Below, in pieces: positions 17,409 to 26,260 of a stretch of 64,000 bases of DNA; the stretch's first letter is position 1; every line of letters starts with the position of its first letter. The notes under the pieces were generated by a model. It did not search any database. It was not told where the DNA came from and worked only from the letters and a program-made list of their open reading frames with translations. The translations under genes were made by a program, and so were the position numbers. Origin of the DNA: Alphaproteobacteria bacterium (GTDB lineage: Bacteria > Pseudomonadota > Alphaproteobacteria > JAUHZC01). The stretch lies in NCBI GenBank assembly GCA_023898725.1, contig CP060236.1:186001-250000 (forward strand), written 5' to 3'.

Positions 17409-18785
17409 TTAAGCGCGTTTGCTGGGGTCTGCTTCTGCATGAAGAATGGTGGTTACCGTTGTTACGTCTTCGTCAAGAAGCGCTGCAATCTCAGCAGGAG
17501 TTTGTCCAGCACGCGCAAGTCGTGCCATCACTTCCCGGAGTTTCTCCTGCGCTCCTTCTTCTTTTCCTTCTACTCTTCCTTGCGCTAATCCTTCTTCCTT
17601 TCCACGGGCATGTTCTTCAGCCGTGTAGATTGAGAAACGATCATACTCAAGACCTTCAGCAACATATGCGTCGTGCACATCTTCGGGAAGGTTGGTGATC
17701 CGAATCATCTCAAAAGCCCTCTTGACAGCGGGGGTAGCGATGGTTGCCTCAACTTCAGTGGCACTCATAAGATGGGCACGCGTGAAGAACGTCAGCCAAT
17801 CTTGTTGCTCACGGGAATCCACAACTGCAGGCGCATTAGCAAGCGAATACTGTACCAGTTCAATCCCATCAATAAAGCGCCGCGGCGTATGGAGTTGTTC
17901 TTGCATGCGATATCGTCGCACGTATTGTTCGGGGGTGTCGCGCCAATGATCCCCGCGTACACCCGCCAAAATGTTAATCCCAATGACTTTCTTGAGATCA
18001 CGCCAATGGTCCCCACGGCGCAGTTGATTGCCATAAAAGGCGGCCACATAGGCAAGCGCACGTTCATCCCAATAGTCCTGAGGGATGACTTGCGTTTCGA
18101 TCAAGGCATATTCACCCGTTTCTAACTGGCAGACAAAGTCCATGGTGCCGTTATACCGGACCTTTGGAAAAGCATGAACAAGATCATCAAACGATGCCAC
18201 CATGCGGCGCAACAACTGGGTGGCTTGGGGATGTAGGGCTAACTCATCTTCGAGGGTATCTTGTAAGTGAACCTGAACCTGACGGGCACCGTCAAGTTCA
18301 GCAACAGTTTGACGGGTGTCCGCCCGATGAAGGAGGGTGCGCAAGGTTTGCATTTCTTGCAAGGGGTTCATGTGGTCATCCAGGCGTTTGGATTCCACAA
18401 TCCCGATGTCGGGCACAAAGGCATGCAAAAAAGAGGGACGCACCTCATCGTCGGCAAGCACCAACTTAAAGGGGGCATCAAAGGTTGGGACTGTATAATC
18501 CTGTTGGCGTCCGCGGGGAAAGGCACTGATACTGTCGCGGGTGTTATCTGGGCCTCTTTTGGGTTTGGTGGCAAACCCACGACCAGGAACAATGCCCACC
18601 CAAGGAGCTAAAACGCTTCTTGCACTTTTTGGTGGGGTCTTAGCCCAGAAAACAGCTCGGGTTGATCCTCCCGCTGCGCGTGATCCCACCAGACAGAGTT
18701 CTTCAGCAGCGACCTTCCAGATGGCATGTATGGGTGCGTGCAGAGAGCTTAAAGAGATAAAGGCAACAAGTAAAAACGGCATCAT
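17409..18785 (-). CDS. Rpn/PD-(D/E)XK nuclease-transposase family protein with signal peptide, copy 1
   Basis: 458 residues from the ATG at 18785, which follows GGAGG by 8 bases. Residues 1-21 are a signal peptide-like hydrophobic stretch ending in HA, unusual for this family. Residues about 97-310 match the Rpn (recombination-promoting nuclease / putative transposase) fold: TVPTFDAPFKLVL, HMNPLQEMQTLRTL, and the active site with Asp216 (GTMDFVCQ) and Glu230-x-Gln (IETQ), then a YGNQLRRGDHW block. The C-terminus is a charged coil with GKEEGLAQ repeats (one unit plus GRVE here) and a helix-turn-helix-like QTPAEIAALLDEDVTTVTTIL. Family members are DNA endonucleases linked to RecA-independent recombination; the role of this exported-looking form is unknown. 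It is almost identical to copies 2, 4, 5 and 6, but has PIHAIW where the others have PLHASW. Confidence 0.85.
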   Translation of the reverse strand: MMPFLLVAFISLSSLHAPIHAIWKVAAEELCLVGSRAAGGSTRAVFWAKTPPKSARSVLAPWVGIVPGRGFATKPKRGPDNTRDSISAFPRGRQQDYTVPTFDAPFKLVLADDEVRPSFLHAFVPDIGIVESKRLDDHMNPLQEMQTLRTLLHRADTRQTVAELDGARQVQVHLQDTLEDELALHPQATQLLRRMVASFDDLVHAFPKVRYNGTMDFVCQLETGEYALIETQVIPQDYWDERALAYVAAFYGNQLRRGDHWRDLKKVIGINILAGVRGDHWRDTPEQYVRRYRMQEQLHTPRRFIDGIELVQYSLANAPAVVDSREQQDWLTFFTRAHLMSATEVEATIATPAVKRAFEMIRITNLPEDVHDAYVAEGLEYDRFSIYTAEEHARGKEEGLAQGRVEGKEEGAQEKLREVMARLARAGQTPAEIAALLDEDVTTVTTILHAEADPSKRA

Positions 18786-18812
18786 GGATAAAACCTCCAA
18801 CAATTCACACAA

Positions 18813-18841
18813 AACCTATCAAAAGATTCCCAAATAGTCAA
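18813..18841 (-). promoter_or_regulatory. Promoter of Rpn-like copy 1
   Basis: TTGACT (18841-18836), a 17-base spacer, then TAGGTT (18818-18813), close to sigma70 consensus in spacing and in the -35 box. The same arrangement is kept before every full copy of this gene. Confidence 0.6.
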
Positions 18842-19128
18842 GATTTCATACACGGGTGGCACCCTGAAGGATAGGTAGATAGCTTCATAGGATATGAGAC
18901 AGATCGCATATCTGCAGCATCTACACAAACGACACGCATCCATAAAGCAGATAGCAGCAACGTATCATTTTGAAGGATAGCTTTTTAGGCAGAGACAGGT
19001 GTTAGTGGCTTTGTCGCTCAAGAGTTTCTCCTGACCTTCTGTGCCATCATCCTTATATAAGCGTTCCTATCGTGTGGGAGAGAACAATCTTCTAAAGGTA
19101 GAATAAGGGTAGAATATGACCCGCTTCG
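18842..19128. repeat. Conserved spacer between Rpn-like copies 1 and 2
   Basis: About 290 bases that recur between copies 5 and 6 (27686-27970) and beside copy 4 (22675-22844 and 24266-24505). It carries the 32-bp direct repeat, two TATCCTTCA words and the 3' flank of the next gene, but no frame. It marks the repeated unit as gene plus spacer, about 1.7 kb. Confidence 0.75.
18884..18915 (-). repeat. 32-bp direct repeat of the Rpn-like unit (1 of 5)
   Basis: Same 32 bases as 24308-24339 (same strand) and 26094-26125, 27899-27930, 29655-29686 (opposite strand). It starts GCAGATATGCGATCTG and ends CATATCCTATGAA when read in the direction of the gene. Confidence 0.8.
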
Positions 19129-20517
19129 TTAAGCGCGTTTGCTGGAGTCTGCTTCTGCATGCAGAATGGTGGTTACCGTTGTTACGTCTTCGTCAAGAAG
19201 CGCTGCAATCTCAGCAGGAGTTTGTCCAGCACGCGTAAGTCGTGCCATCACTTCCCGGAGTTTCTCTTGCGCTCCTTCTTCCTTTCCTTGGGCTAATCCT
19301 TCTTCTTTTCCTTGCGCTAATCCTTCTTCTTTTCCACGGGCATGTTCTTCAGCCGTGTAGATTGAGAAACGATCATACTCAAGACCTTCAGCAACATATG
19401 CGTCGTGCACATCTTCGGGAAGGTTAGTGATCCGAATCATCTCAAAAGCCCTCTTGACAGCGGGGGTAGCGATGGTTGCCTCAACTTCAGTGGCACTCAT
19501 AAGATGGGCACGCGTGAAGAACGTCAGCCAATCTTGTTGCTCACGGGAATCCACAACTGCAGGCGCATTAGCAAGCGAATACTGTACCAGTTCAATCCCA
19601 TCAATAAAGCGCCGCGGCGTATGGAGTTGTTCTTGCATGCGATATCGTCGCACGTATTGTTCGGGGGTGTCGCGCCAATGATCCCCGCGTACACCCGCCA
19701 AAATGTTAATCCCAATGACTTTCTTGAGATCACGCCAATGGTCCCCACGGCGCAGTTGATTGCCATAAAAGGCGGCCACATAGGCAAGCGCACGTTCATC
19801 CCAATAGTCCTGAGGGATGACTTGCGTTTCGATCAAGGCATATTCACCCGTTTCTAACTGGCAGACAAAGTCCATGGTGCCGTTATACCGGACCTTTGGA
19901 AAAGCATGAACAAGATCATCAAACGATGCCACCATGCGGCGCAACAACTGGGTGGCTTGGGGATGTAGGGCTAACTCATCTTCGAGGGTATCTTGTAAGT
20001 GAACCTGAACCTGACGGGCACCGTCAAGTTCAGCAACAGTTTGACGGGTGTCCGCCCGATGAAGGAGGGTGCGCAAGGTTTGCATTTCTTGCAAGGGGTT
20101 CATGTGGTCATCCAGGCGTTTGGATTCCACAATCCCGATGTCGGGCACAAAGGCATGCAAAAAAGAGGGACGCACCTCATCGTCGGCAAGCACCAACTTA
20201 AAGGGGGCATCAAAGGTTGGGACTGTATAATCCTGTTGGCGTCCGCGGGGAAAGGCACTGATACTGTCGCGGGTGTTATCTGGGCCTCTTTTGGGTTTGG
20301 TGGCAAACCCACGACCAGGAACAATGCCCACCCAAGGAGCTAAAACGCTTCTTGCACTTTTTGGTGGGGTCTTAGCCCAGAAAACAGCTCGGGTTGATCC
20401 TCCCGCTGCGCGTGATCCCACCAGATAGAGTTCTTCAGCAGCGACCTTCCAGCTGGCATGTAGGGGTGCGTGCAGAGAGCTTAAAGAGATAAAGGCAACA
20501 AGTAAAAACGGCATCAT
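19129..20517 (-). CDS. Rpn/PD-(D/E)XK family protein with signal peptide, copy 2
   Basis: 462 residues from the ATG at 20517 after GGAGG. Same protein as copy 1, with signal-like N-terminus, Rpn core with Asp216 and Glu230-x-Gln, and coil. This copy has two GKEEGLAQ units and no GRVE insert. The single substitution LARAG to LTRAG lies in the C-terminal helix. Upstream homology to the other units ends at about 20581, just past the promoter, where the unique LRR gene region begins. This copy has therefore lost the outer part of its unit. Confidence 0.85.
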   Translation of the reverse strand: MMPFLLVAFISLSSLHAPLHASWKVAAEELYLVGSRAAGGSTRAVFWAKTPPKSARSVLAPWVGIVPGRGFATKPKRGPDNTRDSISAFPRGRQQDYTVPTFDAPFKLVLADDEVRPSFLHAFVPDIGIVESKRLDDHMNPLQEMQTLRTLLHRADTRQTVAELDGARQVQVHLQDTLEDELALHPQATQLLRRMVASFDDLVHAFPKVRYNGTMDFVCQLETGEYALIETQVIPQDYWDERALAYVAAFYGNQLRRGDHWRDLKKVIGINILAGVRGDHWRDTPEQYVRRYRMQEQLHTPRRFIDGIELVQYSLANAPAVVDSREQQDWLTFFTRAHLMSATEVEATIATPAVKRAFEMIRITNLPEDVHDAYVAEGLEYDRFSIYTAEEHARGKEEGLAQGKEEGLAQGKEEGAQEKLREVMARLTRAGQTPAEIAALLDEDVTTVTTILHAEADSSKRA

Positions 20518-20544
20518 GGATAAAACCTCCAACAATTCACACAA

Positions 20545-20573
20545 AACCTATCAAAAGATTCCCAAATAGTCAA
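20545..20573 (-). promoter_or_regulatory. Promoter of Rpn-like copy 2
   Basis: TTGACT (20573-20568), 17-base spacer, TAGGTT (20550-20545), as in the other copies. Homology between units ends about 8 bases further out. Confidence 0.6.
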
Positions 20574-20635
20574 GATTTCATGCGCTTTATGGGGAGAGGG
20601 CTTAGCTGTGTAGAGTCCTTTACAAGAACCCTCTT

Positions 20636-21481
20636 TTATTCGGGCACCGTAAAGAAATCCTGAATCATACTCCCGCATGTGCAGCGGGGCATGGTTCGGT
20701 AATGGACGCCGCTTTGCCAAGGTTTGATTGTGTCAGGACTGTAATAGCCATATCCTCTGGCAGGCAAGTTTTTAAAATAGGGTATCGTGAACATCCCCCG
20801 GCCGTGTACCTTAATGGTGCGCTTCGCTTGTTTCACTTTCGCACATATAACATCGCATGCACCCTGTGCGTTTCCAGAGATGTTAATCTCTTTCAGGTAA
20901 GGGAATTTTTCCAGCGGCAGTGTTTGCATTTCACAATCACCAACACGGCACTCCACGATCTTCAATACACGTAGATTTGGGAACTTCCCTAACCACGACA
21001 GATCCCCACCCGAAACATGGCGACCGTCCTTCAGATCTAAATGAAACTTGACATTTACCAGCTCAAGGACTTCAAGGTTTTGCGCAAACGTAGCCTGGGC
21101 AAGCTGACGCATATGTACTGGATATATCCATCCCCCAGAAATTGTCAGCTTCTTAAGCGGGGAGCGACTAAAATACTTGAGAAATAACTCTGAAAATTGA
21201 GGTGCCGGTGCAAAGAAATATCCTGCACCCTCGATGCGAAGATTGTTGAGTCGCGGGAAATCCAGATTACTTGTGTCTTTAACTGACGACAGTGGTTCGT
21301 ATCTGAGTGGAGACTCAATTGAAAGCACATGAACCCTCAAATTCTTACCACCTTCAAGCAAGGCCTGCATATGATTAGGGCAACCATCAGTTTTAATTGT
21401 TACTTGCAAATTATTGCGCACCCCCCCTGCACAATCAAGTGAAGATAGAAAAACCAAAATAAGTAGCATCACACGCTTCAT
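20636..21481 (-). CDS. Secreted leucine-rich-repeat-like protein
   Basis: 281 residues with an N-terminal signal peptide (MKRVMLLILVFLSSLDCAGG). The middle shows irregular leucine-rich repeats of about 24-26 residues (FPRLNNLRIEGAG, SPLKKLTISGGW, AQNLEVLELVNVKF, FPNLRVLKIVECRV, FPYLKEINISGNA), which form a curved protein-binding surface. The C-terminal 70 residues are Cys- and aromatic-rich and match nothing I know. In host-associated bacteria, secreted LRR proteins often bind host proteins; that role is only inferred. It lies between Rpn-like copies, 78 bases before the lysozyme gene on the same strand. Confidence 0.6.
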   Translation of the reverse strand: MKRVMLLILVFLSSLDCAGGVRNNLQVTIKTDGCPNHMQALLEGGKNLRVHVLSIESPLRYEPLSSVKDTSNLDFPRLNNLRIEGAGYFFAPAPQFSELFLKYFSRSPLKKLTISGGWIYPVHMRQLAQATFAQNLEVLELVNVKFHLDLKDGRHVSGGDLSWLGKFPNLRVLKIVECRVGDCEMQTLPLEKFPYLKEINISGNAQGACDVICAKVKQAKRTIKVHGRGMFTIPYFKNLPARGYGYYSPDTIKPWQSGVHYRTMPRCTCGSMIQDFFTVPE

Positions 21482-21559
21482 AAAACCTCTTCTCCAAGCA
21501 TCTTATAAAATGGGGCCATTACTGACCCCACGTCAAATGCAAAATTTAAATCTTTCGCA

Positions 21560-22369
21560 TTAAACAGATTCTGCGATCTCCTGTGCCTCGGTTTTATGTG
21601 CCACTGTAAAATTTCCATTTGCCCAATTCTGATCTGAGATCGTCATCAATAATGGTTTTTCTTCGGCTGCCCCTCCATCGTCCTCTACCGTCTCTGTAAA
21701 GCCGAAGAAATCAGAAGGGCTATCTTCATCAGCCCCCATCGCTCGCCCAGCAAACACATACATCTCCGCAAACCTGCGCTTAATCATTCCCGGCATCACA
21801 ACGCCCCCGGCGCGTCGATACCACGCGAAACCTTCGTGAGAGAGCATACGCATTTGTGCAGGTCCAGCAAAATCCGTCCCCAACGCGTCACTGTGATAAC
21901 TATCTGAACCACACACTGCCGCACAAACAGGACTTGAGCTAAACGCCCCCATACCAATATTAAACGCTAAACTTGTAAGCGCTGCAATCTGATTATCGGT
22001 AAGATCATCGACAGGCACGACCCCCGCAACATCGGCGCGATTCGTTATATCCGCACGCAATAACTCAGCTGCCTCAGGCTCATCTAATGGTGATGGCTCC
22101 CAGTCATCGTCAGCACCTTGTGGTTTATAAAAGCGGGCCTTGCCCATTCCCAATTCTGCTAAAACACCACCCCAATCTTCGGGGTAGACTCTGTGCCCGT
22201 AACCAAGCGTTAAAATGCCTGCAGGGTCATTGCCAGGCATTAAAAAGGGGTCTCCTTCAAATCTCTTGATTAACGATACCGACGCATCCGATGCCTGGGT
22301 ATTTGCGGCATTGGCAAGAAAGGAGGCGATTAAGGCGAGAGAACCCAGCTTTAGATTTTGACGTATCAT
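21560..22369 (-). CDS. Secreted GH24 lysozyme (phage T4-type muramidase)
   Basis: 269 residues with a signal peptide (residues 1-27, ending in NTQA). The catalytic triad of T4-type lysozymes is recognisable: Glu38 (IKRFEGDP), Asp48 (GNDPAG) and Thr54 (ILTLGYGH), with near-canonical spacing. LTDNQIAALTSLAFNIGMGAF and PGMIKRRFAEMYVF are further GH24 landmarks. It hydrolyses the glycan strands of peptidoglycan. A signal peptide on a phage-type lysozyme suggests a domesticated or exported enzyme; no holin or other phage gene is near. An acidic insert (about residues 85-100) and an acidic C-terminal tail are unusual. It sits in the repeat island next to the LRR gene. Confidence 0.85.
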   Translation of the reverse strand: MIRQNLKLGSLALIASFLANAANTQASDASVSLIKRFEGDPFLMPGNDPAGILTLGYGHRVYPEDWGGVLAELGMGKARFYKPQGADDDWEPSPLDEPEAAELLRADITNRADVAGVVPVDDLTDNQIAALTSLAFNIGMGAFSSSPVCAAVCGSDSYHSDALGTDFAGPAQMRMLSHEGFAWYRRAGGVVMPGMIKRRFAEMYVFAGRAMGADEDSPSDFFGFTETVEDDGGAAEEKPLLMTISDQNWANGNFTVAHKTEAQEIAESV

Positions 22370-22456
22370 TTTTCATACTCCTCATGTTTGTTGATACATT
22401 TTACGTGTAATCCGGCTATTAAATTTGTCAAATGGTCAATATTCTCAACCTCTGCC

Positions 22457-22674
22457 GGCACCGTCAAGTTCAGCAACAGTTTGACGGGTGTCCGCCCGAT
22501 GAAGGAGGGTGCGCAAGGTTTGCATTTCTTGCAAGGGGTTCATGTGGTCATCCAGGCGTTTGGATTCCACAATCCCGATGTCGGGCACAAAGGCATGCAA
22601 AAAAGAGGGACGCACCTCATCGTCGGCAAGCACCAACTTAAAGGGGGCATCAAAGGTTGGGACTGTATAATCCT
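22457..22674 (-). pseudogene. Rpn-like copy 3, internal fragment only
   Basis: 218 bases matching the coding part of the other copies for about 70 residues (VVL/KLVLADDEVRPSF to VAELDGA). It is joined at 22674 straight to the spacer that normally lies upstream of the gene (22675 onward), so the promoter, start and first 105 codons have been deleted. The rest of the gene is missing on the other side, where unique sequence begins. It is not functional. Confidence 0.8.
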
Positions 22675-22844
22675 AACGTATCATTTTGAAGGATAGCTTT
22701 TTAGGCAGAGACAGGTGTTAGTGGCTTTGTCGCTCAAGAGTTTCTCCTGACCTTCTGTGCCATCATCCTTATATAAGCGTTCCTATCGTGTGGGAGAGAA
22801 CAATCTTCTAAGGGTAGAATAAGGGTAGAATATGACCCGCTTCG

Positions 22845-24209
22845 TTAGGCGCGTTTGCTGGGGTCTGCTTCTGCATGAAGAATGGTGGTTACCGTTGTTA
22901 CGTCTTCGTCAAGAAGCGCTGCAATCTCAGTAGGGGTTTGTCCAGCACGCGCAAGTCGTGCCATCACTTCCCGGAGTTTCTCCTGCGCTCCTTCTTCTTT
23001 TCCTTGCGCTAATCCTTCTTCTTTTCCACGGGCATGTTCTTCAGCCGTGTAGATTGAGAAACGATCATACTCAAGACCTTCAGCAACATATGCGTCGTGC
23101 ACATCTTCGGGAAGGTTAGTGATCCGAATCATCTCAAAAGCCCTCTTGACAGCGGGGGTAGCGATGGTTGCCTCAACTTCAGTGGCACTCATAAGATGGG
23201 CACGCGTGAAGAACGTCAGCCAATCTTGTTGCTCACGGGAATCCACAACTGCAGGCGCATTAGCAAGCGAATACTGTACCAGTTCAATCCCATCAATAAA
23301 GCGCCGCGGCGTATGGAGTTGTTCTTGCATGCGATATCGTCGCACGTATTGTTCGGGGGTGTCGCGCCAATGATCCCCGCGTACACCCGCCAAAATGTTA
23401 ATCCCAATGACTTTCTTGAGATCACGCCAATGGTCCCCACGGCGCAGTTGATTGCCATAAAAGGCGGCCACATAGGCAAGCGCACGTTCATCCCAATAGT
23501 CCTGAGGGATGACTTGCGTTTCGATCAAGGCATATTCACCCGTTTCTAACTGGCAGACAAAGTCCATGGTGCCGTTATACCGGACCTTTGGAAAAGCATG
23601 AACAAGATCATCAAACGATGCCACCATGCGGCGCAACAACTGGGTGGCTTGGGGATGTAGGGCTAACTCATCTTCGAGGGTATCTTGTAAGTGAACCTGA
23701 ACCTGACGGGCACCGTCAAGTTCAGCAACAGTTTGACGGGTGTCCGCCCGATGAAGGAGGGTGCGCAAGGTTTGCATTTCTTGCAAGGGGTTCATGTGGT
23801 CATCCAGGCGTTTGGATTCCACAATCCCGATGTCGGGCACAAAGGCATGCAAAAAAGAGGGACGCACCTCATCGTCGGCAAGCACCAACTTAAAGGGGGC
23901 ATCAAAGGTTGGGACTGTATAATCCTGTTGGCGTCCGCGGGGAAAGGCACTGATACTGTCGCGGGTGTTATCTGGGCCTCTTTTGGGTTTGGTGGCAAAC
24001 CCACGACCAGGAACAATGCCCACCCAAGGAGCTAAAACGCTTCTTGCACTTTTTGGTGGGGTCTTAGCCCAGAAAACAGCTCGGGTTGATCCTCCCGCTG
24101 CGCGTGATCCCACCAGATAGAGTTCTTCAGCAGCGACCTTCCAGCTGGCATGTAGGGGTGCGTGCAGAGAGCTTAAAGAGATAAAGGCAACAAGTAAAAA
24201 CGGCATCAT
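22845..24209 (-). CDS. Rpn/PD-(D/E)XK family protein with signal peptide, copy 4
   Basis: 454 residues from the ATG at 24209 after GGAGG, the shortest full copy: one GKEEGLAQ unit and no GRVE insert. Core residues Asp216 and Glu230-x-Gln are intact. QTPAEIA is QTPTEIA here. The spacer on the far side (24266-24505) is complete up to CGTGTGGGAGAG and then gives way to the unique region with the membrane protein gene. Confidence 0.85.
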   Translation of the reverse strand: MMPFLLVAFISLSSLHAPLHASWKVAAEELYLVGSRAAGGSTRAVFWAKTPPKSARSVLAPWVGIVPGRGFATKPKRGPDNTRDSISAFPRGRQQDYTVPTFDAPFKLVLADDEVRPSFLHAFVPDIGIVESKRLDDHMNPLQEMQTLRTLLHRADTRQTVAELDGARQVQVHLQDTLEDELALHPQATQLLRRMVASFDDLVHAFPKVRYNGTMDFVCQLETGEYALIETQVIPQDYWDERALAYVAAFYGNQLRRGDHWRDLKKVIGINILAGVRGDHWRDTPEQYVRRYRMQEQLHTPRRFIDGIELVQYSLANAPAVVDSREQQDWLTFFTRAHLMSATEVEATIATPAVKRAFEMIRITNLPEDVHDAYVAEGLEYDRFSIYTAEEHARGKEEGLAQGKEEGAQEKLREVMARLARAGQTPTEIAALLDEDVTTVTTILHAEADPSKRA

Positions 24210-24236
24210 GGATAAAACCTCCAACAATTCACACAA

Positions 24237-24265
24237 AACCTATCAAAAGATTCCCAAATAGTCAA
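24237..24265 (-). promoter_or_regulatory. Promoter of Rpn-like copy 4
   Basis: TTGACT (24265-24260), 17-base spacer, TAGGTT (24242-24237), same as in the other copies. Confidence 0.6.
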
Positions 24266-24307
24266 GATTTCATACACGGGTGGCACCCTGAAGGATAGGT
24301 AGATAGC

Positions 24308-24339
24308 TTCATAGGATATGAGACAGATCGCATATCTGC
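24308..24339 (-). repeat. 32-bp direct repeat of the Rpn-like unit (2 of 5)
   Basis: Same 32 bases as 18884-18915. It lies in the spacer upstream of copy 4, which continues as unit sequence to 24505. Confidence 0.8.
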
Positions 24340-24606
24340 AGCATCTACACAAACGACACGCATCCATAAAGCAGATAGCAGCAACGTATCATTTTGAAGG
24401 ATAGCTTTTTAGGCAGAGACAGGTGTTAGTGGCTTTGTCGCTCAAGAGTTTCTCCTGACCTTCTGTGCCATCATCCTTATATAAGCGTTCCTATCGTGTG
24501 GGAGAGCTTTGAGAAAAAATTTTCTCATCGAGAGACTTTATGCGATGACTTTGCTTAATTAGTGAGCTATAATAAAAAACTACTAGTATTAATAAGGGTC
24601 TATTTT

Positions 24607-25704
24607 ATGGGTGGAGATTTATCCTTTTTACTTTATTGTGTTTTTTTTATTCTTATAGGATTAGCCACAGTTTTAGGATTTTTTATTGTGCGCATGCTGC
24701 CAGGTGTCAGAGGAGGAGACACACTCACAGCCCTGACGCATGCAGGAAGGATCCTTTTTCTGTTCCTCTTCAGTTACGGTGTTACAAAAATCTTTCATTT
24801 CGCCGTCGAAGATACCTTCATGCTTACGGTGACGCCCGTGTATATTTTGGGTAGCTCCTATGCACTTGCGCTTGCGTTATCTCTTGTTGCGGGGGGGATC
24901 ATGCTGTTTGGAAACTTTATAGAACCACACATCAATAAAAACTATGGAAACAGTGAATACTTCGCACTCCAAAAGAAATATGATATCCCGCTTGCTATCA
25001 TTTTCCTAGTATTGTCTTCGGTCAATTTTTTCCTATTGCTGGGACAATACTTGAGCGGCGTTAATCACCTCAAAGTCTTGTTGCCTGGAATCATTACCAT
25101 CATAATGCTGTGCATCGGCTCTGGGTATTTTTACCTTAACTATTTAAAATCTTGCTCAAGAGTCACCTTAAGAACTGCAAACTCCATTACCACGAAGGTC
25201 ACTATGGCATTTTTGATCGCTAGTGTTTCCGTGACGCTGCTCTTTTCACCCCCCTGGAAGTTAGCTGCAGTTCGCACAGATATACGTAGCTTCTTAGCCC
25301 TGGAAAACGCAGTTGATAATATCAAGTATTATCTTGCAAGGCATACTAAACTTCCCGAAACCCTTGAAAGCGCCCACCTTGCAACAGGAGGGAAGCCTAG
25401 TCTTCACAAACTCACCGCCCTGGACAATGGAAAAATACCCACCTACACACATATCAATGCGACAGACATTGAATTGTGTACAGAGTTTATAAGCGCAGAC
25501 TCCTATCTAGGACCTCGTGTGTATCGCTACTCCAGATCTGGGATTAAGGGATTTTCCTATATACCGAAGATTATGGATATTGATTTTAGCCTCATTAAAC
25601 CAGGAAAATATTGCCAACGCTATACGGTGAAAAAAGTTCCATCGACGGATCAAATCAATGGAAAGCCCAGAAAAATAAACTACCACTTAGAGCGCCTGCC
25701 ATAA
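24607..25704 (+). CDS. Six-helix membrane protein with C-terminal soluble domain (DUF5671-like)
   Basis: 365 residues from the ATG at 24607, which follows AAGGG; an in-frame GTG at 24562 would add 15 residues. Six hydrophobic helices occupy about residues 5-235 (FLLYCVFFILIGLATVLGF, ILFLFLFSYGVTKIF, YALALALSLVAGGIMLFG, IPLAIIFLVLSSVNFFLL, LLPGIITIIMLCIGSGYFYL, VTMAFLIASVSVTLLF). The last 130 residues are soluble (DIRSFLALENAVDNIKYYLARHTKLPETL, then ELCTEF and GKYCQRYTV), like the C-terminal part of DUF5671-type proteins. Function is unknown. It is the only intact gene between the minus-strand and plus-strand Rpn-like units. Confidence 0.6.
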   Translation: MGGDLSFLLYCVFFILIGLATVLGFFIVRMLPGVRGGDTLTALTHAGRILFLFLFSYGVTKIFHFAVEDTFMLTVTPVYILGSSYALALALSLVAGGIMLFGNFIEPHINKNYGNSEYFALQKKYDIPLAIIFLVLSSVNFFLLLGQYLSGVNHLKVLLPGIITIIMLCIGSGYFYLNYLKSCSRVTLRTANSITTKVTMAFLIASVSVTLLFSPPWKLAAVRTDIRSFLALENAVDNIKYYLARHTKLPETLESAHLATGGKPSLHKLTALDNGKIPTYTHINATDIELCTEFISADSYLGPRVYRYSRSGIKGFSYIPKIMDIDFSLIKPGKYCQRYTVKKVPSTDQINGKPRKINYHLERLP

Positions 25705-25851
25705 GTGAATCCATCAATTCAACTACATGGTGCACACCTGGAAAATCCCTTTGGCGAACATGGAACCCCTGTGCCCTATTTTGAAACACCACCCACTGAT
25801 CCCACAGTCTAGGGTTTTCCGCCCAAACTGAATGAGTTCAAAGAAAAGTGA
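25705..25851 (+). pseudogene. Degenerate fragment resembling a toxin C-terminal tail
   Basis: Immediately after the stop of the membrane protein (TAAGTG), a short frame reads LHGAHLENPFGEHGTPVPYF then ETPPTDPTV, hits TAG (25810-25812), and continues in the same frame with GFPPKLNEFKEK to TGA (25849-25851). The pattern HG-x-NPFGEHGTPVP...PPTDPT...GFPPKLNEFK reads like the conserved end of some secreted toxin or phage-derived proteins. The nonsense codon in mid-motif marks it as decayed. The assignment is by pattern only. Confidence 0.35.
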
Positions 25852-26204
25852 CACTGGTGAGCGGAGGATACTGTTCTATGTGCCTCCTCCCAAAGTCCCC
25901 CATACGGTGGCGAGGTGAATAAGGGAGAATGGCACCATGCGGGAGGAATTCTATGCCCAGACAGATATCCTGCCTAATAGCCTCGGAGAAATCTGCGGGG
26001 AGTTGGGAAAGGGCTATTGAAAATATAACACATACAGAACCCCTTCTCTGTCAAAAAAACTTACCCCATGCAATACATTCAAAACACCAATCCGCAGATA
26101 TGCGATCTGTCTCATATCCTATGAAGCTATCTACCTATCTACCTATCCACCTATCCTATGAAGCTATCTACCTATCCTTCAGGGTGCCACCCGTGCATGA
26201 AATC
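25852..26204. other. Non-coding stretch before Rpn-like copy 5
   Basis: About 350 bases. The first 240 hold nothing I recognise. From 26094 the Rpn-like unit begins with its 32-bp repeat, and 26121-26185 carries an expanded, imperfect tandem of the 8-base words CTATCTAC and CTATCCAC that occur once or twice in the other units. Confidence 0.45.
26094..26125 (+). repeat. 32-bp direct repeat of the Rpn-like unit (3 of 5)
   Basis: Same bases as 27899-27930 and 29655-29686. It forms the left border of the unit holding copy 5: homology to the other units starts here. Confidence 0.8.
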
Positions 26205-26233
26205 TTGACTATTTGGGAATCTTTTGATAGGTT
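26205..26233 (+). promoter_or_regulatory. Promoter of Rpn-like copy 5
   Basis: TTGACT (26205-26210), 17-base spacer, TAGGTT (26228-26233). Transcription would start about 20 bases before the GGAGG ribosome site of the gene. Confidence 0.6.
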
Positions 26234-26260
26234 TTGTGTGAATTGTTGGAGGTTTTATCC

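Noticed and set aside
21560..22369. Prophage remnant around the lysozyme gene
   Set aside because: No holin, spanin, portal, tail or integrase gene is nearby, and the lysozyme has a signal peptide; a single captured gene explains it better.
24507..24530. Hairpin GAGAAAA...TTTTCTC as a terminator
   Set aside because: It is almost pure A/T with a very short loop and follows no gene in the right direction; too weak to call.
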